NCBI RefSeq assembly: GCF_029931775.1
Contig: NC_079314.1
Location: 72,097,879 to 72,161,878 of the forward strand
Direction: 5' to 3'
Length of the DNA: 64,000 nucleotides
DNA from: Euleptes europaea
Lineage: Eukaryota > Chordata > Lepidosauria > Squamata > Sphaerodactylidae
The position numbers were made by a program, and so were the translations under genes. Of this stretch, positions 1 through 30,972 are shown piece after piece (the stretch's first letter is position 1; each line of letters begins with the position of its first letter). Under the pieces are notes generated by a model, which worked only from the letters and a program-made list of their open reading frames with translations, was not told where the DNA came from and did not search any database.

Positions 1-1525
1 TGCAGTATTCTGGTATCCATTTTTAAGTCATTGGTTATATTATTAAATTTATATAGTAACAGAAACTCAGCCATTTGTGCCTTGTGAGATAAGTGATTGT
101 AGCCAAATCACCATTGACTGTTTATATTTGACTGTGGTCTTCAGTTTCTTTTCTACTGTTTGCACTGACTGCCTGTTTATACAGTTGTTTCTGTTCTATT
201 AAGTAAGCTGAGGGATTGTCAGATACACACACACACAGAGTATTGGTGAAGTATGTTCTGTAGCAAAGTAATGTATGTCTGGAAATAACTTTATGTAAAT
301 CACTGTGGTCATTGCACTTATTTATTTTAGTATATTTAAATCCTACCTTTCTCCCTGATGGGGAGCCAAATGATGTACAAAAACACACTTTTTAATAAAT
401 TTACATCACAAAATAAAAAACCAAAGACCCAAAAGTAGATGAGACCCTGAGTGGTTGTCCACCAGATGAATCCATCAAGCCAAAGCCATTGGCCAAGAGC
501 CCTGGCTTTAAACACCTGTTGCAGGAGTGAGAGAAACTCTCAGCTTGGATGCTTCAGGCTGGCAGCCAGCTTCCCTCACTTTCCCTTCCTGCTGCAAAAT
601 GTGGCATTTTTTCAAGAACCACAATACTAATTACTATCTGAGTGTGGGGAGGCAGTACCGGCGAATGAAAATATGCTTGCCGTATGTAGGATAGCACAGC
701 AGTGGAGCTACAGGAATACTTCACATGAGAAGACAGTAGGAAGATGATGTCCTGATCGCTGATGTTGTTCCCCCCCCCCCCGCCCCCACATTCCCCCACG
801 CATCAAATCTGGCCATACAGAAGTGACTTTCTGAGGCAGACAGGCCACGGTAGGGAAGAGGCGAGAATGTTTTGTTCCTCAAACAGCAGAATTTTGCTTG
901 TTGTTGGCTTCTAATAGTAATGCTGTTTACCCGAGTAATCAAAATTGTGAACATGCTGTGGTGGCATTCAGACGTTGCGAGCAAACCCCTGTTCATAACA
1001 GGCACAAGCCTGGCTTGTTGCTGTGCCTGTTTTGTGTGTTCCCTCCCTCCTTACCTGCTTTCAGAAGGATTAAACCGAAATTTAAGAATACTGGTTTGAT
1101 TGAATGCTTTTAAAATTATGGAGCCTATAGTCATGCTTTCTGCATGAGCGAGAGGAGGGAGCTAGCCAGTGAGCATGGCAAGAGACCAGTCACAATCAAT
1201 TGAGTTTTTCCAAGATGCCTGAGTTTCATATTTAGGAGAATATTTTAAATTTCTTTTTTTCTGATTTAGCTGACTAGTTTGTAGTTCTTTGGGTGTTTTT
1301 TTTTAAAAACCTTCATCCTAAGTTATACTTAAAAAAAATGTTAGTTATAGCCCTGTTCCCTGCCCCTTCCCCTCTCACAGAAAACCCAGTGGGTCTGAAA
1401 ATGTGTATTATGGATAGAAAAGCATGTAAAATGAGAAGATTTTTGACTATTTTTCATATTTAAAAAATTGTAAATGACCTGCATGTTCCTTCAGAAGCTC
1501 TTTAATAACCTTCTTATTTTATTAG
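1..1525 (+). other. CCT2 intron (5' part of window)
   Basis: No coding exon is visible upstream of the CCT2 exon at 1526, so this is intron. It holds a short AC microsatellite near 224-237 and a C-rich tract near 769-787. Overlapping minus-strand open frames around 554-1005 run through the C tract and resemble nothing known to me. Confidence 0.7.
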
Positions 1526-2462
1526 CTCCCAACCATCATAGCCGATAACGCTGGCTATGACAGTGCAGATCTAGTTGCCCAGCTGCGAGCTGCTCACATC
1601 GAAGGGAAAAATACCTATGGACTTGGTGAGGATTTTTACAGATCGATTCTACAGTGAAATTTATGCTTTTGTGTTTCTGGGGCTTTTTAGGCATGAGTGT
1701 AGAAAATGTCTTGTGATATAGGGTCTGTCCAACGACAACTGGCAAATTGGTTCTCGTAGGTTATCCGGGCTGTGTAACCGTGGTCGTGGTATTCTACACA
1801 GCCCGGATAACCTATGAGAACCAATGAACTCTGACCGTGAAAGCCTTCGACAATATTTTGACAACTGTCAAAACTATGCAGAATCAAGACTTACTAATTG
1901 ACTAGATTCCATTAAATACTATTGCCCCAAACAACTTATGCAGGACTTTTAAAAGAGGTAAAGAACATGTGAAGTGGAAAATGTATATCAAGTGCTTATT
2001 GGGCAGCTAATTATCACTATTCTAATCTGTTGAAGACATGAAGGAGGGTACCATTGGAGACATGGGAAGTCTGGGAGTAATTGAAAGCTTCCAAGTGAAG
2101 CGACAAGTGCTGCTGAGTGCCGCAGAAGCAGCGGAAGTGATTCTCCGTGTGGATGACATCATCAAAGCAGCTCCAAGGTACAGCCTTATAAGATAACACT
2201 TTTAAGCTATAGCAGAAAGAATAATTGCTTTAAAAGATATCGTACCAGATGTCTCATAACTATATAGACATTTGTGATTTGATTTTCTAGTTGTACGCTC
2301 AGTGCTGCCAGCTAAGATTATTTGCTCAGAATCTACATTGTAGGCTCTCAGTCGTGAGAATGTTTAGCAAATATGTGGAAGACAGTTTTCTTCTTCAACG
2401 TCCATGTACTAAATTCCGGCTTTTCTTTCAGGAAACGAGTACCAGACCGTTACCCATGTTAA
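1526..2462 (+). CDS. CCT2: CCT2, T-complex protein 1 subunit beta, last three coding exons
   Basis: CCT2 is one of eight subunits of the cytosolic TRiC/CCT chaperonin that folds actin, tubulin and many WD40 proteins using ATP. Three exons are seen: 1526-1625, 2036-2177 and 2432-2462. Each has AG before and GT after (the last ends in TAA at 2460-2462), and the phases join without a break. The first reads [20 protein letters not shown], the second starts [20 protein letters not shown] and continues into the conserved [20 protein letters not shown] stretch, and the last encodes KRVPDRYPC. This is the C-terminal part of the equatorial ATP-binding domain, including the GDM loop typical of group II chaperonins. 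Earlier exons lie outside the window. LRRC10 follows in opposite orientation, as in other amniotes. Identification is firm. Confidence 0.97.
1746..1825. repeat. 31-bp-arm inverted repeat in CCT2 intron, Penelope-like terminus
   Basis: Positions 1746-1776 and 1795-1825 are reverse complements over 31 bases with one mismatch (position 1756 against 1815) and an 18-base spacer. The right arm and the following bases (ending near CTCTGACCGTGAAAGCCTTC) look like the terminal sequence of Penelope-like retroelements common in reptile genomes. That family match is from memory. The hairpin itself is direct observation. Confidence 0.6.
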
Positions 2463-2671
2463 GTATTCTGCAGTCAGTAAGACCATGTGGACCACAACAT
2501 TACACAGTACTTCATCGTGTAATTTTTTTGGAGTAAAGAGTCAGCATATCTAGCACTGGCCTGTGATTATTCTTTTGTTGATTTAACTTATATTATTTCA
2601 AAGACCAATTCATTTCAGTTGGACAACATCAATATCTCTCCTCAATTTCTTGGTTAGTACTCTGTAATAAA
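2463..2671 (+). other. CCT2 3' UTR with poly(A) signal
   Basis: The sequence after the CCT2 stop is AT-rich and has no further frame. A canonical AATAAA lies at 2666-2671, about 200 bases after the stop, and is the likely polyadenylation signal. The cleavage site is inferred, not seen. Confidence 0.6.
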
Positions 2672-3330
2672 AATTTCAAATATATTAATTGACTTCTTTC
2701 CTTAATATGGTACCTCTAAGTATGTGTTTTTTGTAGAAATTGTTAGAAATTGAATAAGAGGAAGATGCACAGACAGCTGGTCACACAACCACTGTTTACT
2801 TTGAATTCCTAAAATGCATCATTACAATTAAGATAATACAATTGCTGTTAAATCTGGCTGAGATGCCCATATTTTTCAAGAAAAAATGATAATTTCCACA
2901 TGGTGTATTATTTTCTTGCAAATTCCTAGAGAGGTAGCCCTATGAGTGTTGGAGCAAAATTTATACAACCTCTTGTACCATAACCAAAGTGAGGTGGGAT
3001 AAGTGCTTGTAGGCTGCAGTCAACTATCAGATGCTGCCTTCGCATTTTTCACTGAACTTGGAGAGTAGCTTATGAATCTCACAGGTTATGTATAATGAAG
3101 GAGTAGCAGATCACAGGGAATGCAAGAAACAATTGAAAATCAGAGTTCCAGCTTCTCAAACCCAAAAACACATCTGAATCCTAGCATAGGTTTTTACTGT
3201 CACTTTGGGAAGTATTATGGACCAAGCTTCATCAGCTGTTCCCTTCAGTGTTGATTCACTTGAATATTCTCTAACATTGCTGATGCCTTTAAACCACGTC
3301 ATTCCGTTTTGATTTGCCTAGTATAGTGCA
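2672..3330. other. intergenic, nothing recognised
   Basis: AT-rich sequence downstream of CCT2. I see no exon, repeat family or structured element. Confidence 0.5.
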
Positions 3331-3505
3331 GTGTGGCATAGTGATTAGCGCTTTAGGACTGGAAGGTCCAAGTTCATATCTCCACTGAATGATGAAATTA
3401 ACTGATTGGTCTTCTGGGAATACAAGGAAAGGGCAGAGAACAATGTACTCTGCCCTGAGCTCATCTGATAAAGGATGGGATAAAATAGAAATGTAATGAT
3501 AAATA
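3331..3505 (+). mobile_element. old tRNA-derived SINE
   Basis: It starts with a pol III A-box-like stretch (GTGTGGCATAGTGATTAGCG) followed by a B-box-like stretch (GGTCCAAGTTCATATC) and a body ending in an A-rich tail. It resembles a degraded copy of the SINE at 28437-28738, whose head on its own strand also reads like a tRNA. Confidence 0.55.
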
Positions 3506-3898
3506 GAAAATGATAAAAAGAAATGTGCAAATTAAACATGAAAATGGACACATTTACTAGTCTCTGCTTGACTATTCCAATCTCCCAGGGTGTAGTATCT
3601 GTGACCTTAGTAAGGAAGGCATGTAGAATGTCCAGTAACAGTAGTAATTCTGCAGTGTCTCGGATTGAATAGAGGGCTCACCATAGTGTGTTATGCAGGT
3701 AGAGCATCTGCCTCCTGTTCTGGTTGGCTCTTACCTTCTAAGGTTCCAGGAAAGCTATAGCAGGAAAATTGGTGTGTGTGTGTTGGGGGGGGGGGGCATG
3801 CTGGCAGCTGCCCAGGGGCTGGACATCACTGCCTGGAGTATGCTTATTTGTACTACCTGTCTTTGACATTGAGGTCTACTTCACGCAAACAGGAGAAT
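3506..3898. other. intergenic with GT/G tract
   Basis: No gene is seen. A (GT)n run passes into a run of G at about 3770-3798, a likely assembly-fragile microsatellite. Confidence 0.5.
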
Positions 3899-5075
3899 GG
3901 AATAAGTAAGAACATAAGAAAGGTCCTTCTGGATCAGACCAAGGCCCATCAAGTCCAGTAGTCTGTTCACACAGTGGCCAACCAGGTGCCTTTAGGAAGC
4001 CACTAACAAGACGAGTGCAGCAGCACCATCCTGCCTGTGTTCCACCACACCCAAAATAATAGGCATGCTCCTCTGATACTAGAGAGAATAAGTATGCAGC
4101 ATGACCAGTATCCATTCTAACTAATAGCCATGAATACCCCTCTCCTCCATGAATATGTCCACTCCCCTCTTAAAGCCCTCCAAGCTGGCAGCCATCACCA
4201 CATCCTGGGGCAGGGAGTTCCACAATTTAACTATGCGTTGTGTGAAAAAATATTTCCTTTTATCTGTTTTGAATCTCTCGCTCTCCAGCTTTAGATGACC
4301 CTGTGTTCTAGTATTATGGGAGGAAAACTCCCTGTCCACTCCCTCCAAACCATGCTTAATTTTATAGACCTCTATCATGCCTCCCATTAGCCGCCTTCTT
4401 TCCAAGCTAAACAGCCCTAAGCATCCTAACCACTCCCCATAGGACAGTTGCTCTAGTCCCTTAATCATTTTGGTTGCTCTTTTCTGCACCTTCTCAAGCT
4501 CTGTAATATCCTTTTTTAGGTGTGGTGACCAGAACTGTACACAGTATTCCAAGTGGTCTCACCATAGATTTGTACAAGGGCAGTATGATATCAGCAGTTT
4601 TATTCTCTATTCCTCGTCTAATTATGGCCAGCATGGAATTTGCGTTTTTTACAGCAGCCGCACACTGGGTTGACATCTTCATTGAGCTATGCACTACCAC
4701 CCCAAGATCCCTTTTTTGGTCTGTTGCTGCCAGCACAGATCCCATCAGTGTATATGTGAAGTTGGGATTTTTTTGCCCCAATATGCATCACTTTACACTT
4801 GCTCACATTGAATCTCATTTGCCATTTTAATGCCCATTCTTCCAGTACGCAGAGATCCTTCTGGAGCTCTTCACAGTCCGATTTTGTCCTAACCACCCTA
4901 AATAATTTGGTGTCATCTGCAAACTTGGCTACTTCACTGTTTAACCCCAACTCCAGGTCATTGATGAACAGGTTGAAAAGCACCGGTCCCAACACAGATC
5001 CCTGAGGCACCCCACTGCTCACATCCCGCCATTGTGAGAACTGACCATTGATTCCTACTCTCTGCTTCCTAAGTC
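3899..5075 (-). mobile_element. CR1-type LINE, 5'-truncated 3' part
   Basis: On the minus strand there are broken frames of a CR1-like ORF2. They show the RT palm motif VPQGSVLGP, then FADDTK (about 4687-5022), and the typical C-terminal tail with QFWSPHLKKDI, GLFSLERRRLMGGMIEVYKI and FFTQRIVKLWNSLPQ (about 4121-4552). The 3' end reads into CTTTCTTATGTTCTTACTT near 3899. The reading frame shifts between the blocks, so the copy is dead. Family assignment rests on protein motifs. Confidence 0.85.
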
Positions 5076-5275
5076 TTTATTTTCATACTGTCTTGGGCTC
5101 TTAATATAAATCATGCACAGTATGCAGAATGTATGTATTCTTACAGTCCTTGTATTTATAGCTGTTATCAGAAATTCCAGAAAACAGAATACTGGTGCTG
5201 TAATTGGGAACCCATATTTAGCCTTCACAGTTGTGCAAAAGTATTATTTGTATGCTTAGATGAACGTCATGAAAA

Positions 5276-5456
5276 ATGTTGCTTTGGCAGCAGCTGCCAC
5301 CACAGCACAAGGATCTTCATTATATGACTGAAGGTAAGCAGCCATTTTGTGGCTGGCTCCACCTCCTGCAGAAGCCATTCTGTGTCTGCACCCACCACAT
5401 AGTATCAGAATTCCAAAGGTGCTGGCAGGCTAAAAAAGGTTGGGGACCCCTGGAAT
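5276..5456. mobile_element. hAT-like DNA transposon remnant, copy A
   Basis: The right end is AGGTTGGGGACCCCTG, the typical end of hAT elements. Inside are GCAGCCATTTTGTGGCTGGC and AGAATTCCAAAGGTGC, and the latter reappears inverted in the element at 9196. The stretch GGCAGCAGCTGCCACC also recurs inverted near 9465. It is a non-autonomous fragment with no transposase. Confidence 0.6.
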
Positions 5457-7140
5457 AGACAATTTTGCTGAAGCATGGCTTTTTCTCATGCACTGTGTAA
5501 GCTCCCAGCAATATGTGACATAGGAACTTCTCAGTCTACATTCAGTGAAGATATCTTTTCTGCATAAGCTTTTGCTTAGATTTTGGATTTATTCTTAGAA
5601 TAAGAATGACATTATTTTCTTTCATTCATAATAATACCACTTCAGCCTGCAAATGAGGACTCACCTGATGGAAATCTTCCTCTGGGGAAAATGGTGGAAA
5701 CCACTCTCTACTGGTGGTTGATATAGCTATAATATTAATTTGTCAGGCCACCTTCAGGTTTAATTTATGTATAAACCACAGCTGCTACTAGATAAGAATT
5801 AATATACATGTTCTATACTAGATCAGAATTAAGGTACACATTCTATACTAAAACAATGTTTACAATAAGTCCAGAATAACTGTGGCATTGCTGTGCTAAA
5901 TACCTTGAAAATTACTACAGTTCATTCTTGTCAGGGCATAACTTGAACAAATATTTGTATAAAAATGTATTCATTTTATTGTGAAGACAACTTAATTGGG
6001 AAACCTGTGAGTGAAATCTGTATCAAGTAAGCCTACTTATTGTCAAAAGTCAAGATACTTTTGGAAATTGTGAGGTAAACATCTAGCGGTGGCTGCACTT
6101 TTTTAGCCAAATACACAGAGAAGTCACTTCTCTCCTTTTAGGACATTGTCACTTGTGCGTTAGTAAACAGCCCCTAAAGAAACAGCCAGTTTTCTTTCAG
6201 TAAACAGAAAAAAATAACCTGGGTCAGAAAACAATGCTATGATGCACTGATTTTCTTTTTCCCTGATGTATTTCCAAAGGGAAAGAAAAATTACTGCAAA
6301 TTATCTTGTCATACATGGCAAAACGGTATATAAAAAGCAATTGTGACTGTTAATCACAGTAAATACACACTAATAATATTTTGCTTTCCTAATGCTTTAA
6401 CTGTCACGCTTTCCTCAAAAGAATTTAGATAGCCATAGTTAGGTGACGGTGCTGGAAAGAAACCCTTGACTAGATCCACTCGCACACCTACATTTCCCTG
6501 TGAAATGAAGTGGTCAATAAACCAGTTTAAGGCTGAAATACAGATGCCGTAACTGTGCTTTGGTAGCATTCTGCAGTGGCCTTGAAAGCTCTCATTTAGA
6601 CTACTGCAGAATTGAGGGAAGCTGTTTTTTGCGGTAGTTAATATTTGCAGAATGAATTTTTTTTAAATAATAATGTTCTCAAAACATTTCTAGACAGCTC
6701 TAAAATCATGCCAGGTGCTAAACCTTCGGTTTTCCTTGTATAAAAAGAGAGAGAGAGAAGCAACTGGGCATCCAATTCTCCAAGATGGATTTATCTTGCT
6801 TGATACTTCATTTGTTGAGTACTTGCTTTTACTGCTCATGATAGATTTTCTTTTTTCAAAGAAGCTTTGTGGCCATCTATGGAGTGTTAGTAAAGTTGAA
6901 AGGGTTATTTCTTTAATCCTAGGCAGTTCTATAATTGCTGACATTACTTACTACATTTCTGTAGGGTTTGTAGAGGTAAGCACATGCAAGATCATGGTCT
7001 CTAAAAGCAAAACTGCACCTAATTGTGCAGTTCTCAGGGCCGTTCTTTGATGCAAAAGTCCCAGCCTTGCTCGGCTGTTTTCTGTGGGAGGCTGTCCCTG
7101 CTGCAGTCTTGAGCAACAGGAAAGCAATGTTGCTCATTAA
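5457..7140. other. LRRC10 3' flank and intergenic
   Basis: AT-rich sequence between the hAT remnant and the LRRC10 stop. No exon or recognisable repeat was seen. LRRC10 is transcribed toward it, so its 3' UTR must lie in the right-hand part, but I found no clear canonical poly(A) signal on the minus strand. Confidence 0.45.
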
Positions 7141-7971
7141 TCAGACAGACAATTTGCAGGGGAGAGGCAGAGGCAGAAGGGAAGTGATATCCTCAGCTCC
7201 CTTCCCCATGTCCAGACCAGATCTTTTCCTAGGCTCGGGGCTCTCTTCAGACCACCTCCCTACCCGATGCACCCCCTTAGCCACTTTGGGGGCATTTCTG
7301 CAGGGATTGTGGTCATAGATTACCAGCTTTAACCCACTGAGTTGCCTGAGATTGGGGAAGTGGCGGATAGCATTGCGGTCCACGTCAATAACTTCCAGAA
7401 AGGGCATGTGGAGCAGCACAGGTGGGAAATCAGCCAAAAGGTTGTTTGAGAGCCAGATGGTCCGAAGCTCCTGCAGATACCGGAGCTGTCCAGGGAGGGA
7501 GCGTAGTGCGTTGGATCCAACATGCAAGGTCTTGAGGTGCCTCAGTTCACACACCACATCAGGCAGGTGGTACAGGCAGTTGGACTCAATCCATAGCGTC
7601 TTGAGGTTTTGCAGAAGGTGGAGCTCCATAGGCAGGTCCCAGAGTTTGTTGTTTCCCAGGTAGAGAATGCACAGTTGCTTCAGGCTGCACACGGCTAAGG
7701 GCAGCGTTTCAAAGTTGTTGAAATCCAGTGCAAGAATCTGGAGGTTCTGAAGCTGTTCTAGTTCAGGGGGTAGATAGTTTAGATTGTTGTCACTCAGGTA
7801 CAGCTTGACCAGCTCCCTGAAAGAACAAACACACAAAGGAAATCGCCTCAGTTGCTTGCTGCTCAGGTCCAACATCTTATCAATTGGCATCTCTTCAAGG
7901 TCCCCTAGGAGGTATTTCTGGCAGTTGTCAGAAGGAATAAAAGCAACAGCTGCTCTGAAAACGTTACCCAT
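7141..7971 (-). CDS. LRRC10: LRRC10, leucine-rich repeat-containing protein 10
   Basis: An uninterrupted frame of 276 residues, close to the 277 of the human protein, on a single exon as in mammals. It begins MGNVFRAAVAFIPSDNCQKY and carries about seven leucine-rich repeats from residue 30 to 225. Clear repeats include LVKLYLSDNNLNYLPPEL, LQILALDFNNFETLPL, LKTLWIESNCLYHLPD and LRTIWLSNNLLADFPP. A basic, flexible tail follows. In mammals LRRC10 is a heart-specific protein at Z-discs and diads that binds alpha-actinin and modulates Cav1.2. Its position between CCT2 and BEST3, in opposite orientation to CCT2, is the conserved amniote arrangement. No odd residue or break is seen. Confidence 0.97.
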   Translation of the reverse strand: MGNVFRAAVAFIPSDNCQKYLLGDLEEMPIDKMLDLSSKQLRRFPLCVCSFRELVKLYLSDNNLNYLPPELEQLQNLQILALDFNNFETLPLAVCSLKQLCILYLGNNKLWDLPMELHLLQNLKTLWIESNCLYHLPDVVCELRHLKTLHVGSNALRSLPGQLRYLQELRTIWLSNNLLADFPPVLLHMPFLEVIDVDRNAIRHFPNLRQLSGLKLVIYDHNPCRNAPKVAKGVHRVGRWSEESPEPRKRSGLDMGKGAEDITSLLPLPLPCKLSV

Positions 7972-8085
7972 CCTGAAAACTTCACAACACGAAATGGGCT
8001 GTTGTTGCTACAAGAATAAATCTTGTGGGTTGGGGAAGCTGCCTTTTTTAAAAACCCTGTGTAATGTTCTGGCAACTTCTTCCAT

Positions 8086-8105
8086 CCTGCTATAATATAT
8101 ACTCG
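8086..8105 (-). promoter_or_regulatory. possible TATA-like box of LRRC10
   Basis: On the minus strand, about 120 bases before the LRRC10 ATG, the sequence reads GAGTATATATTATAGC. It is in a plausible place for a TATA element with a short 5' UTR, but no other core element was identified. Confidence 0.3.
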
Positions 8106-9195
8106 TCTACATAGCAACAATCATTAATCTCAAGAGCCCTGAAATGTTCTGATAAGCGAAGGGGTGTCTGTTGATGAGAAGTAGAGACCTGACTTTGGGA
8201 CAGGTCTCAGACATAAAGGAAGCAAAACCATCTTTGTGAAGTTTTAAAATTGTACTCTGGTTGATTTGGAATATTTTCCAAAATCCCCCCCTCAATAACA
8301 AACAAAAAAGCCCCACTTTTAAGGCACTGTGCATGTTGTGGCCTTATATTAGTAATAGTAGCTGTATTGTCAAGAGAATTCAGTCATATGCTCAGTAATT
8401 AGCATGTCATCTCGTACATGAAGTGCATATTTACGACCAATAACACTCTAGGTACTTCCAGAACTAGAAGTGAGAGGGTCTTTAGATAGGCTTGTAGGTA
8501 GGCCAGGGAGAGGCCAGGGATGGTAGTTATTGGTGGGGTTAGAGTTAGGTTACCAAGGAGTAGCAGGTGAGATGAGATTAGGATGGTGCTTCAGGAAAGG
8601 GTTTTATATCAGCCGTATGGAAAGGCGGAGCATGAAAGCAGGTGCTCTGATAAATGGAAAAGGGAGGCAAAGGGGAAAGCATGGTTGTAAGCACAGAGGT
8701 GGGAGAAGGAAACCAGTGGTACTGTAGGGCAAAGTGATGGAAGAAGTCCAAAAATGGAAACTTGACATCTTTAATTACCAAAAATGTGCATCGACCATGT
8801 AGAGAAAGCAGTGTCTCTAAAACCATGGTGGGGTCAGCCCTATTTAATATTAGTTTGTCATATTACCACCTGTGGCTAACAGAACAGTGGTTAGCTGTAG
8901 CCTCTAGCCGATTCCAGGGCAGTGAAAACTAGCTGCTTCATAGCAAGATAGGAAGCATCAAGTTAAGAATTTGAAGTTGGAGCTGGAATCATTGGGTCTG
9001 CATCCCCCAGGTAAACAGGTGTTGCTTTGTGTGATGTATGGAGTAAGGAGAGTTGCTGATTTCATGGCCAACTAAAAAAAAATGATTTGTATGTTTTTGT
9101 CATACTGCGGGACACGTCTGTCTGTAAGAAATAGTTGATCTGTACTTCATCTCATTTCCTCTGGCTAAATAAAGCTGAGTGTGCTTTACCTGTAT
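8106..9195. other. intergenic, nothing recognised
   Basis: Upstream flank of LRRC10. Contains no frame, tRNA-like head or terminal repeat that I can recognise. Confidence 0.45.
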
Positions 9196-9480
9196 CATCT
9201 GATGTGGGAGTCCCCCATCTTTTCCATCCTATGGGTGCCTTTGGAATTCTGGTATGGGGGGGCACAACCACAAAATGGCCACCATGGGAGGCAGGCCCAA
9301 CCACAGAATGTCAGAGAGCGTATAATAGTAACTCTTCAACATTTCAGGCAGAAACTCTGTTTAAACAGGATGCCTTTTAAAACGAGCATACTGTTTTAAA
9401 ATAGTTTCTTGCATATATACACTGCTTACCTTCTTTAACTCAGTGAAGATCGTTGTGCTGCGGTGGCAGCTGCTCCTAAA
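9196..9480. mobile_element. hAT-like DNA transposon remnant, copy B
   Basis: Shares TGCCTTTGGAATTCTGGTAT, CACAAAATGGCCACC and, near 9466, GGTGGCAGCTGCTCC with the element at 5276-5456, but in the opposite orientation. It has no coding capacity. It probably extends to about 9650, where a second CAGCTCCTAAAGC stretch occurs. Confidence 0.5.
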
Positions 9481-9659
9481 GCTCATTCGTTTATTAAATA
9501 TGGACATTGACCAGCATAACAATAAAAAAGAAACAATCACACTAGTACACAATTAGTGATCTGTTTCACATGACATCAGCGATCTCTGTGTTCTGATAGC
9601 AATATAACTATCGCCACAGCTCCTAAAGCAACATTAAAAAAAATCTGCTCAGCCAATCA

Positions 9660-11200
9660 GATCTCCAGTGGTGAATCAGAAACCCTGCCAGGTAAAAGCA
9701 TCCAGCCCTGCCCTGGTGGGCACTAGGAAAGGTGTTGACCCCATATTTCTGTTTGGCGGTCTTCTCTGTGGTGATCGTCCCTCAGGTAAATATATATTCC
9801 TTGGCAAGATCAGGAAAATTGGGCAACCAGAATTTTTCTGTTATGTGAAATATAGATTTTATGGGGTGCAGTTTTACTTTATGCTTCTTTTATTCTCTCA
9901 TTTCCCCACCCACCAAAGATCTTCAGTCCTAAATACTGTGCTGAACAATAAAGTGTATGAGATAGAGGATCTGGTTTCCAGTTTAATCATTAATCTAGTT
10001 TATCAAAATAAGTTAATATGACCTTAGATTGCTATATATCATGTTTTTGAGCTGAGTTTTTGAGCTGAGTTAATGAGATCCAGGCATTAAAGAATGTCCC
10101 AGAATATCTTCTGAGAACAACATCAGTACAAGCTAGTGAAGAGCCATGTTTCTCTTCTCCTGGAACATCATCATAATTTGGCCCTCTTAGTACCTGCAAG
10201 ATCAGCAGTCTTCAACCTTTCCAGAATTGGTACCCATTCAGCTGAAAGCATGTCATGGGAAGCTACATGACACCATAGCCACATTATGTCATGTGACAAA
10301 AAACAGTAATAGCCAGAAATATAAGCTGAGGACTCTTATTCTACAGCTAGAAGGAACAAGCCAACAGAACTCGGTTTAGAGATACACCCACTCACAAAAG
10401 CGCACACACACTCTCTGCCATGTCATTATCCCACCCCCACCAGTCATCATCTGTGCTTGTGCTACTGGCAAAATATATCTCAGAACTAAATCGGGATGTA
10501 GGCATGACCCCAAAGAAAACAAAAAGGGCAATGGCGTGGAAGCAGTCAGGGCATTTCTGGATGGCAACTCCTCCAGCAACTGGTACACCAACATAGGATG
10601 TCCAACAGGAAGTCGCTCATTAAAGAAGAGATGCTTTTGAGAGCTGAGGTCAGCAAGGCAGAGGCTGGTTTGATGCCTGGAGGGATAAGAACAAATTAAG
10701 CATGTCTGATGTTCAGGACAGCATTATGTTTGCTGGAGGAAGCAGCTGCCTAAAATAATAGTCACCAAAGAAGATAATGTCGAAAGACGCAAACCTGCAT
10801 TCTGCTACCTGGGGTAAACCAGCCACAAGAATCTTATGATTGTTGATTGTTCCCTGTTTCCTTTCCTCTGACTTGCTGCTTCCCAGCATTCTAGCTATAC
10901 TTTTAAAAACAGTGGAATAGATATAATACAAATGTTTGAAGCATTGGATGAGGTTTGCATTCTGAGGGAGCAAGGTGAAATAATTATATGAACTGTTGTC
11001 TCTTTGGATTTCCCTCTTCTGCCCTTGGAAAGATAAAAATGCCCTATGTCTATGATGTATATTTGTGTGTGTGTAGAGAGATAGATAGATTTATATTTCA
11101 CTTCAGGTCTCCATCTCCCTATTGTTATATGTTATAATGGGTTGCAGTATTTACATAAATCAGGAATTACCTCTAGAGCACTTTCCAAAATGTTCTGCCA
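9660..11200. other. intergenic, nothing firm
   Basis: Upstream flank of the protease gene. There is a short GT/AGAT microsatellite at about 11067-11091. I see no gene. Confidence 0.4.
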
Positions 11201-11259
11201 AACTACTGACCGCCAACCATTGATTGACCTGGCAAGCAGCTGGCTGTGATCCAGTGAAG

Positions 11260-11266
11260 TATAAAA
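11260..11266 (+). promoter_or_regulatory. TATA box of the aspartic protease gene
   Basis: TATAAAA lies 52 bases before the start codon of the protease, in AAGTATAAAAGAGATTA. A start site about 30 bases downstream would leave a 5' UTR of roughly 25-30 bases, as is usual for pepsinogen-type genes. Confidence 0.7.
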
Positions 11267-11317
11267 GAGATTATAGGGGGGAACCAGCCTTATTTTTCTT
11301 TCCAGTCAACTGAAGTC

Positions 11318-30972
<19,655 letters not shown>

